Shown one piece after another: positions 14,141 through 19,650 of a stretch of DNA of 20,572 bases (positions are counted from its first letter, which is position 1; the number at the start of each line of letters is the position of its first letter). The notes under the pieces are model-generated. The model had not been told where the DNA came from, did no database searches, and saw only the letters and a list, made by a program, of their open reading frames with translations. The position numbers and the translations under genes are program-made. This DNA comes from Clostridiaceae bacterium UBA6085 (GTDB lineage: Bacteria; Bacillota; Clostridia; Clostridiales; Clostridiaceae), in the NCBI GenBank assembly GCA_002428605.1, contig DIXH01000060.1, positions 1 through 20,572 on the forward strand. Direction: 5' to 3'.

Positions 14141-14193
14141 TGGGAAAAATCAGCATGCCCATTGATATTGGCAAAAAAATAAAATATCCTTAA
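14074..14193 (+). CDS. Possible 39-codon small ORF or gene fragment
   Basis: ATG 14074 to TAA 14191-14193 encodes 39 aa, beginning MNSYYQDRCGYDKHKEF and ending IGKKIKYP. The ribosome site is poor (AAGG). I recognise no family, and the frame overlaps the hairpin at 14068-14132. It could be a decayed gene end; low confidence. Confidence 0.2.
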   Translation: MNSYYQDRCGYDKHKEFISAVFMGKISMPIDIGKKIKYP

Positions 14194-14235
14194 CCCATAG
14201 GGAATCACTCGCCCAAAGGGCAAAAGGAGAATCTC

Positions 14236-15267
14236 ATGGCTAAGAAAATCAGCAGGATCCCAGATATCAGGGGATACCTGGTCAAGGTATTGAACGGAAT
14301 GGCCCTCGGGCTCTTTTCATCACTTTTAATCGGACTCATAGTCTCCCAGATCGGAAAGATACTGGGAATACCTTTCATGGTAAATTTCGGTACCATCGCT
14401 CAGGACCTTATGGGTCCGGCAATTGGTGTGGCTGTTGCCTACAGCGTTGGGGCACCCCCACTCGGAATCTTCGCATCTGCGGTTACAGGTGCCATAGGCG
14501 CAGGGACCGTTCGGTTCGTTGATGGGGCAGCCCTGATCAGGATAGGCGAACCTGTAGGTGCTTTCGTCGCCGCCCTTGCAGGTGCAGAGCTTTCAAAGAG
14601 GATAGCAGGCAAGACAAAGGTTGACATAGTCCTCGTTCCTCTTTCAGTCATTGTAGTTGGAGGACTCATAGGAAACTATATCGCACCCTACATAGCTTCA
14701 TTCATGACCTTAGTAGGCAGTATGGTGAACCTGGCTACAGAGCTTCAGCCAATACCCATGGGCATCCTTGTATCAACAATAATGGGTATAGTCCTTACGC
14801 TGCCTATAAGCTCCGCAGCCCTTGCTGTATCTTTAGGTCTCTCCGGCATAGCGGCAGGCGCAAGCACCGTAGGCTGTGCATGCCAGATGGTGGGCTTCGC
14901 GGTAGCCTCCTTCAGGGAGAACGGCATAGGCGGACTCATATCCCAGGGACTGGGCACTTCAATGCTGCAGATCCCGAACATCATAAAGAATCCCAAGATA
15001 TGGATACCTCCCACCCTATCAGCCGCAATACTAGGTCCGGTGGCAAGCTATGTGTTCAAGATGGAGGGTACGAAGCTTGGTGCAGGTATGGGGACCTCAG
15101 GACTCGTAGGACAGTTCGCTACGATCGACGCAATGGGGTCAAGCTCAAGGACACTCATGCTCATTGCTCTCCTGCACTTCATCCTGCCGGCGATACTTAC
15201 GCTTATTTTTTCCGAGATAATGCGAAAGAAAGGCCATATCAAGCCTGGAGACATGAAGCTTGGATAG
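14236..15267 (+). CDS. PTS EIIC-like membrane protein (PTS_EIIC_2 family)
   Basis: This 343-aa, highly hydrophobic protein has roughly eight to ten membrane segments with many small residues. 'LNGMALGLFSSLLIGLIVSQIG' lies near the N terminus, followed by 'AQDLMGPAIGVAVAYSVGAPPLGIFASAVTGAIGAGTV', 'PMGILVSTIMGIVLTLPISSAALAVSLGLSGIAAGASTVGCACQMVGFAVASF' and 'TSGLVGQFATIDAMG'. This is the stand-alone EIIC-like family of Firmicutes. No EIIA, EIIB or sugar enzyme is nearby, so PTS sugar uptake is unproven and the substrate is unknown. ATG 14236 follows AAAAGGAG. The gene ends in a strong terminator and looks monocistronic, behind the odd repeat-bearing leader. Confidence 0.82.
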   Translation: MAKKISRIPDIRGYLVKVLNGMALGLFSSLLIGLIVSQIGKILGIPFMVNFGTIAQDLMGPAIGVAVAYSVGAPPLGIFASAVTGAIGAGTVRFVDGAALIRIGEPVGAFVAALAGAELSKRIAGKTKVDIVLVPLSVIVVGGLIGNYIAPYIASFMTLVGSMVNLATELQPIPMGILVSTIMGIVLTLPISSAALAVSLGLSGIAAGASTVGCACQMVGFAVASFRENGIGGLISQGLGTSMLQIPNIIKNPKIWIPPTLSAAILGPVASYVFKMEGTKLGAGMGTSGLVGQFATIDAMGSSSRTLMLIALLHFILPAILTLIFSEIMRKKGHIKPGDMKLG

Positions 15268-15276
15268 AATATCAGA

Positions 15277-15307
15277 GGAGCCCATGGCACACGCCATGGG
15301 CTCCTTT
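15277..15307 (+). terminator. Strong intrinsic terminator after EIIC-like gene
   Basis: GGAGCCCATGGC (15277-15288) and GCCATGGGCTCC (15293-15304) form a perfect 12-bp stem with a 4-nt loop, then TTT. It touches the stop codon of the convergent AlkD-like gene. Confidence 0.9.
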
Positions 15308-16011
15308 CATCTTTCCATCTTCTTGATCTTCTTCCCGACCCTGTCCTTGTATCTTACGAGGTAATCGGTCACCGTCTGGATATTGCAGTTGTTTTCGGCA
15401 ATTGCCGGCTTTATCCTTCCGATATTCTCACTGGCTGCGAGCACATAGTCATAGAGTGGTGCGATATAAAGGCCTGTCAGAACCAGAAAGTTCTTCATGG
15501 CATTCTGCAGATGCACTCCTTCATCCTGTATCCTTAAAGCTGCGTCATCGACTATCTTCCTTATCTCGTCAAGGTCGAAGGCCTCATCCTCCATGAATGA
15601 GAACATCGTGGAGAACGTCCCGTATCCTGCGCATGCAGTCATCTCATCATCGCTTCTTATCCACTTTCTGGCTGCTTCAAGGCCAAATGCTGACTTTGCT
15701 GCAACTACAGGCACACATCTTTCCGACAGCATGCTCCAGTATGCCTGTGAGACCCACCTGTCCAAAGCCTCCATATCCATTTTGGACACATCTGCGATCT
15801 GGCCCGCAAGATACATGGCGTCAGAGTTTCCTGACTCATAAAGCTTTAGTGCAAGCTCATGGTCCTTTTTTATCTTCCTGATGATCTCCTTCAGGTCTCC
15901 TGTCTTAACTCCAAAGAGAGGCTCCCTGGCACCATGGGAGAAATAGATCTTCTTCGTGGCATCATTTCCCTTAGACTTCAGATATTCCATTACCTCATTA
16001 AATTCCATCAT
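15307..16011 (-). CDS. DNA alkylation repair (AlkD-like, HEAT-repeat) family protein
   Basis: This 234-aa, all-helical protein matches the AlkC/AlkD-like HEAT-repeat family (PF08713): 'KKIYFSHGAREPLFGVKTGDLKEIIRKIKKDHELALKLYESGNSDAMYLAGQIAD' in the first repeats, then 'AYWSMLSERCVPVVAAKSAFGLEAARKWIRSDDEMTACAGYGTFSTMFS'. The family is tied to removal of bulky alkylated bases, but the Trp/Asp (NWDxxD-type) catalytic motif of Bacillus AlkD is not evident. This looks like the non-canonical branch, so glycosylase activity is uncertain. Two ATGs overlap (16009-16011 and 16006-16008); GGAG (16015-16018) is better spaced for the second. It is 6 bp downstream of chrA in one operon. Confidence 0.8.
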   Translation of the reverse strand: MMEFNEVMEYLKSKGNDATKKIYFSHGAREPLFGVKTGDLKEIIRKIKKDHELALKLYESGNSDAMYLAGQIADVSKMDMEALDRWVSQAYWSMLSERCVPVVAAKSAFGLEAARKWIRSDDEMTACAGYGTFSTMFSFMEDEAFDLDEIRKIVDDAALRIQDEGVHLQNAMKNFLVLTGLYIAPLYDYVLAASENIGRIKPAIAENNCNIQTVTDYLVRYKDRVGKKIKKMER

Positions 16012-16017
16012 TTTCTC

Positions 16018-17199
16018 CTATATCAGCTGCGCAGCGTATCCAACTAGACCGCCTGCAACTATCAGCCATGCTGAATTAAGCTTTGTCTTCATCAGCACCG
16101 CAAAGGATGCCGCAAAAAGCGCTATTGTGAGCGGATCCACTATGGACTCCATTCCGAGCTTCAGAGTAACCGAAGCCATGAGACCCATGGAAGCTATATT
16201 CACTCCATCAAGTATGGCAGAAAAGACCCTAGATGACCTGAGCTTCGGAATAACAGGATTGAGAAGCCAGACCAGAAGGAAAGATGGCAGGAATATACCA
16301 ATGGTTCCGGCTACGGCACCCGGTATTCCCTGTATGAGGTATCCTACGAATGTGGCTGTGGTAAACACCGGACCCGGAGTGAACTGTCCCACAGCGACCG
16401 CATCAAGCAGCTGCTGGTTGGTTATCACTCCAAAATTATCGACGAACTCCGACCTCAGGAAAGCGATAAGCACATATCCGCTACCATAAAGGACCGAGCC
16501 TATCTTAAGGAAGGTGAGGAATATACCAGACACCTCCATATTGCCCAGTGGCTTTGGAATAGCAGCTGTGATGCCTGCCAGAGGCATATACCACAATGAG
16601 AACAGCTTACCCTTCAAAAGGCCGCTGTTCCTTATGACGAGCATAGCAACGCCTGCCATCAGGAGGAGAGGGATCTCCTTAACACCGTACAGCGAAAGTC
16701 CAACAACCACAATTGCAAAAACTGCAGCGAGCCACCCCTTGATAACGGACTTCCCCAGCCTGTAAAGGGCCTGGAGTATTATTGCCATGATTACCGCCTT
16801 GATGCCATATAATGCACCTGTAAGCTCAGGCAGCGAACCATATGACACATACATCCAGGCGAAAAATAGAACAATAAGCATGGCAGGCAATATGAAGGAA
16901 ATACCGGCTATGAAAAGCCCCGCAAGTCCTCCCCTGTCAAAGCCCAGATGAATAGCGAGCTCAGTTGAGTTTGGTCCTGGTATCAGATTGGTGGCTCCAA
17001 TAAGGTCCATGAATTTATCACGGGACAGCCATTTCCTCTTCTTTACCACTTCCTCATCCATCATGGCAGTATGAGCCGCCGGACCTCCGAACGCAGTTAC
17101 TCCGAGTTTAATGAACACCTTGAATATTTCCTTTAGTCTCTCCCTTTTCTCATCAGGGGGAAGATCCCTGTATCTCATCTCATTAAAATTGTTTTCCAT
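16018..17199 (-). CDS. chrA: Chromate transporter (CHR) family protein, two-domain form
   Basis: This 393-aa membrane protein contains two CHR domains. The first has 'KLGVTAFGGPAAHTAMMDEEVVKKRKWLSRDKFMDLIGATNLIPGPNSTELAIHLGF'. The second has 'KIGSVLYGSGYVLIAFLRSEFVDNFGVITNQQLLDAVAVGQFTPGPVFTTATFVGYLIQG'. Long-form ChrA proteins export chromate; many bacteria carry homologues without proven chromate resistance, so the natural substrate is open. The frame reaches a TTG at 17211, but that codon overlaps the GGAGG (17205-17209) that serves the ATG at 17197-17199. Divergent from the cation antiporter; cotranscribed with the AlkD-like gene. Confidence 0.88.
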   Translation of the reverse strand: MENNFNEMRYRDLPPDEKRERLKEIFKVFIKLGVTAFGGPAAHTAMMDEEVVKKRKWLSRDKFMDLIGATNLIPGPNSTELAIHLGFDRGGLAGLFIAGISFILPAMLIVLFFAWMYVSYGSLPELTGALYGIKAVIMAIILQALYRLGKSVIKGWLAAVFAIVVVGLSLYGVKEIPLLLMAGVAMLVIRNSGLLKGKLFSLWYMPLAGITAAIPKPLGNMEVSGIFLTFLKIGSVLYGSGYVLIAFLRSEFVDNFGVITNQQLLDAVAVGQFTPGPVFTTATFVGYLIQGIPGAVAGTIGIFLPSFLLVWLLNPVIPKLRSSRVFSAILDGVNIASMGLMASVTLKLGMESIVDPLTIALFAASFAVLMKTKLNSAWLIVAGGLVGYAAQLI

Positions 17200-17237
17200 G
17201 GTTACCTCCAAAAATATGCAACATCTACTGTCTTTCC

Positions 17238-17280
17238 ATTATACATTGCACCCAACTAATATGGTTTTAAATACCATATT
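17238..17280 (-). promoter_or_regulatory. chrA -10 box and overlapping inverted repeat
   Basis: On the minus strand a perfect TATAAT (17238-17243) sits about 40 bp before the chrA ATG. Where the -35 should be lies AATATGGT (17258-17265) / ACCATATT (17273-17280), an 8-bp perfect inverted repeat with 7-nt spacing. This is a likely operator replacing or covering the -35. Confidence 0.55.
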
Positions 17281-17327
17281 GTTTTCCAAAAATTAACGAA
17301 TGCTGCCTGGAACTTAACATTGCATAA

Positions 17328-17349
17328 TAGCATTCTACCATGCTAATAT
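17328..17349 (+). promoter_or_regulatory. Extended -10 promoter of the antiporter leader
   Basis: TGCTAATAT (17341-17349) is an extended -10; the -35 is weak (TTGCAT at 17320-17325). The inverted pair TAGCAT (17328-17333) / ATGCTA (17340-17345) overlaps it. The predicted start, about 17356, is the first base or two of the structured leader. Confidence 0.55.
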
Positions 17350-17355
17350 TTACAT

Positions 17356-17446
17356 ACGGGAATGAACGTCTCCCATGGCTGATGCCAGAACCGCATTTTA
17401 TGCTGATGACTTCTGCGATCTCTGATCCAGAACCATCGGCTTTTTT
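17356..17446 (+). ncRNA. Riboswitch-like leader, probable fluoride (crcB) type
   Basis: Hairpin GGGA/TCCC (17358-17361, 17371-17374) has loop ATGAACGTC. An AACC joint precedes a short hairpin GCAT-TTT-ATGC (17393-17403), followed at once by TGATGACTTCTGC (17404-17416). This resembles the crcB/fluoride aptamer: a GG..GAUG.. hairpin, AAAC, a short stem, then UGAUGACUCCUAC. The first loop (GAACGTC) can pair with GACTTC, with one bulge, as the aptamer pseudoknot requires. The expression platform also fits: GCTGATG and TTCTG (17402-17408, 17411-17415) pair with CAGAA and CATCGGC (17428-17432, 17434-17440), then TTTTTT (17441-17446). An extra small hairpin TGGC-TGAT-GCCA (17376-17387) between the first hairpin and AACC departs from the consensus as I recall it. 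Confidence 0.6.
17402..17446 (+). terminator. Attenuator terminator in the antiporter leader
   Basis: The stem is 7 bp (one G-U) plus 5 bp plus an inner GATC/GATC, with a 3-nt apex loop, followed by six T. It reuses GC (17402-17403) and the GACTTCTG segment that the aptamer fold needs, so the two folds exclude each other. Confidence 0.8.
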
Positions 17447-17463
17447 ATTTGAAGGAGGGCTCT

Positions 17464-18660
17464 ATGCTTACATCTATCGCACTTATACTGCTTATAGGCT
17501 TCACACTTAGCGGAATCCTTGGAAAGCTTGGCCTGCCAGGGCTGCTCGGCATGGTAGCAACCGGAATAATCCTTGGACCATACGGACTTGATCTGATCTC
17601 ACCTGAGATCCTCGATATTTCAGCTGAGCTGAGACAGATAGCCCTCATCGTGATACTTGCAAGGGCTGGTCTATCGCTTGACCTTAAGGACCTCAAGAAA
17701 GTCGGACGTCCTGCATTCCTTCTATGCTTTGTACCTGCTACCTTCGAGCTCCTCACAGTGACTCTACTGGCACCTTCACTACTTGGAGTCACAAGACTTG
17801 AAGCGGCAATACTCGGTACTGTGCTTGCAGCTGTTTCACCGGCTGTAGTAGTCCCAAGGATGATCCATCTTATGGAATCAGGATATGGAAGGGATAAGAA
17901 GATACCTCAGATGATTATGGCAGGAGCATCAGTTGATGATGTCTATGTCATAGTCCTGTTTACGGCATTCCTTGGAATGCATGGAGGCTCAGGCTTCGAT
18001 GCAGCAAGCCTGTTTAAGGTACCTGTATCGGTAGTATCCGGAATAGCGGTAGGAATACTTGCAGGATACATCCTTGTCAGGATATTCAAGATGTTCCATA
18101 TGAGAGATACGATCAAGGTACTCATCATTCTCAGCGTATCAATGCTGATGGTTTCACTGGAAGAAGTGCTTAAACCCTGGTTCCCCGTGTCAGGACTCCT
18201 TGCAGTCATGGCAATCGGCGGCACAATCCTTAAGACATATGAACTCCTTGCAAAGAGAATAATGGGTAAGTTCTCCAAGATCTGGGTAGGATCAGAGATC
18301 CTTCTCTTCGTTCTTGTCGGTGCAGCCGTAAACATAACAGCACTTGGTGGTACAGGTGTGAAGGCACTTATCCTGATTTTCTCTGCACTCATTGTCCGTA
18401 TGGTAGGAGTAGCAATCAGCGTGTCCGGTACAAACCTGACATTGAAGGAAAGGCTATTCTGTGCAATAGCCTATCTTCCAAAAGCAACAGTCCAGGCTGC
18501 CATTGGCTCCATACCTCTTGCCATGGGCGTTCCGGCAGGAGGAACCATACTCTCTGTTGCGGTCCTTGCCATAATGGTCACCGCCCCGCTTGGAGCGATT
18601 GGTATAGACAAGACCTACAAGGCGTTCCTGACACCATCAGCTGAACACGATCATAATTGA
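17464..18660 (+). CDS. Cation:proton antiporter (CPA/Kef-type)
   Basis: This 398-aa protein has about 12 membrane segments with no C-terminal TrkA domain. Family features are 'LILLIGFTLSGILGKLGLPGLLGMVATGIILGPYGLDLI' at the start, 'ALIVILARAGLSLDLKDLKKVGRPAFLL', 'AAILGTVLAAVSPAVVVPRMIHLME' and the ion-site helix 'MIMAGASVDDVYVIVLFTAFLG', with the two adjacent Asp where electrogenic members have Asn-Asp or Asp-Asp. Cation exchange for H+ across the cytoplasmic membrane is inferred. The TTG at 17449 overlaps the AAGGAGGG site (17452-17459), so the ATG at 17464 is the start. Position after a fluoride-type leader suggests a role in fluoride stress or in ion balance during it. Related antiporters are among gene classes reported under fluoride riboswitches. 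Confidence 0.88.
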   Translation: MLTSIALILLIGFTLSGILGKLGLPGLLGMVATGIILGPYGLDLISPEILDISAELRQIALIVILARAGLSLDLKDLKKVGRPAFLLCFVPATFELLTVTLLAPSLLGVTRLEAAILGTVLAAVSPAVVVPRMIHLMESGYGRDKKIPQMIMAGASVDDVYVIVLFTAFLGMHGGSGFDAASLFKVPVSVVSGIAVGILAGYILVRIFKMFHMRDTIKVLIILSVSMLMVSLEEVLKPWFPVSGLLAVMAIGGTILKTYELLAKRIMGKFSKIWVGSEILLFVLVGAAVNITALGGTGVKALILIFSALIVRMVGVAISVSGTNLTLKERLFCAIAYLPKATVQAAIGSIPLAMGVPAGGTILSVAVLAIMVTAPLGAIGIDKTYKAFLTPSAEHDHN

Positions 18661-18714
18661 TTTCAAGACCTGTTTTTGAATCATACCTTTAATAATCACA
18701 GCCATAGTACAGGA

Positions 18715-18817
18715 TTTATGTGCTACATTTTATACCAAAATTGACAAAATGTAGCACATAAATTATACTTAGTTATGTGCTACACTTTCCAGTTTTTCGA
18801 TTATTTGTAGCACATAA
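18715..18817 (+). promoter_or_regulatory. Promoter with four-site operator
   Basis: A consensus promoter, TTGACA (18741-18746), 17 nt, TATACT (18764-18769), is embedded in four copies of ATGTGCTACA in alternating orientation: 18718-18727 (+), 18750-18759 (-), 18775-18784 (+), 18806-18815 (-). The first pair is part of a 17-bp perfect inverted repeat (18715-18731 / 18746-18762); the second of a 12-bp one (18773-18784 / 18806-18817). One site fills the -35/-10 spacer and two lie just downstream of the start point. This is a textbook repression layout, probably autoregulatory. Confidence 0.85.
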
Positions 18818-18831
18818 TACATGGAGGTACT

Positions 18832-19152
18832 ATGATGAAATCAGGTGAAAAGACAGTAATCCGTACTGTTCTAGAAGAAGAGCTAGCAAGGAATCTAAAG
18901 ATGCAAAATGCATATACTAATGAGTTAAATAATCTCCCCAAGGGCATAATAGAAATTGTAGAGAGAAATGGCCATCGTTACTGTTATCTAAAATTCAGGG
19001 ATGGTAAAAGGGTCATAAGAAAGTATCTTGGCAAATTTGAAAACACTGATATTGAGTCTCTGCGGAAATCAATCGAAAGGCGCAAATATTTTTCAAACGT
19101 TCTAAAAGACTTAAAGAATGAGGAATATGAAATCAAAAAAGCTCTAAAGTAG
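18832..19152 (+). CDS. Small basic protein, DUF6788-like; possible antitoxin/regulator
   Basis: This 106-aa protein has a helical N terminus (about 8-34) and a beta segment, 'LPKGIIEIVERNGHRYCYLKFRDGKRVIRKYLGKF'. That segment resembles the short G-rich 'YYYL.YR.G.KV..KYLGK' motif of DUF6788-type proteins. A charged helical tail follows ('SLRKSIERRKYFSNVLKDLKNEEYEIKKALK'). The biochemical role is unknown. GGAGG (18823-18827) is better spaced for the second ATG (18835) than for the first (18832), a difference of one residue. It lies 7 bp before a nucleotidyltransferase gene and behind the four-site operator, so it may be the DNA-binding or antitoxin partner. Both genes are more A/T-rich than the surroundings, which suggests transfer. 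Confidence 0.7.
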   Translation: MMKSGEKTVIRTVLEEELARNLKMQNAYTNELNNLPKGIIEIVERNGHRYCYLKFRDGKRVIRKYLGKFENTDIESLRKSIERRKYFSNVLKDLKNEEYEIKKALK

Positions 19153-19159
19153 GTGTATT

Positions 19160-19488
19160 ATGAATCAAGAACAACTTGATTGCTTCTGGGCAACTATCCG
19201 TGTGCTTGATGGAGTTGGCTTATTGCGACATGTTATGCTTATCGGCAGCTGGGTTGAATATCTTTATGAAGATTTGTTTGAATCAGGATTTTCACACAGC
19301 ATCAGCACTAAAGATATTGATTTTCTATACCCTAATATTCATAAGCCAAAAAAGAAGATCAATCTAGTAAAAGCCTTTATTGATGAGGTGTTCATTGATG
19401 ATGTTGATCCGGTTGATGGAATATCAAGAATCTATAAGGAAAATTTGATTGAAATAGAATTCATAGCTCAAGTTAAGGGATCAGGTCT
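19160..19488 (+). pseudogene. MNT-fold nucleotidyltransferase, cut by IS insertion
   Basis: About 109 native residues remain. They contain the polymerase-beta-type motif 'MLIGSWVEYLY' (Gly29-Ser30) followed by 'TKDIDFLYPN' with Asp52 and Asp54 as likely metal ligands; a third acidic residue may lie in 'LIEIEFI' (about 97-102). Proteins of this fold occur in AbiEii-like and other toxin-antitoxin or defence pairs, as well as in housekeeping roles, so toxin function is inference. The frame then runs into the end of an IS200/IS605-type element and stops at 19505-19507 after a few foreign codons. The 3' half should lie beyond the element, outside this window, if it survives. Ribosome site is weak (TAGGTG); coupling with the gene 7 bp upstream is likely. 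Confidence 0.7.
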
Positions 19489-19650
19489 TGAACGCTCTCA
19501 TGACTAAAGTCACGAGATTCTTGGGAATAGAGCATACTTACCGGCTTATTTCTTTACCGACAGAGGTTTCTCTTGTTTACCAAGCTATCCCCGCAATTCC
19601 TGCGGTTCTTGTTGTTTTTGTATTGCTAAGACCCCGGAGTCAGAGCTCTT
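19489..19650 (-). ncRNA. Probable omega-RNA (TnpB guide RNA scaffold)
   Basis: In known TnpB elements the guide RNA scaffold spans the 3' end of tnpB to the right end, and the guide is the flanking DNA. Here about 140 non-coding bases follow the tnpB stop. They hold a CCGCA/TGCGG hairpin and, at the very end, the GAC-TTTA-GTC hairpin. The 5' limit is a guess. The adjoining flank read on this strand begins AGACCTGATCCCTTAACTTG, which would be the native guide and matches the interrupted nucleotidyltransferase gene. Confidence 0.55.
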
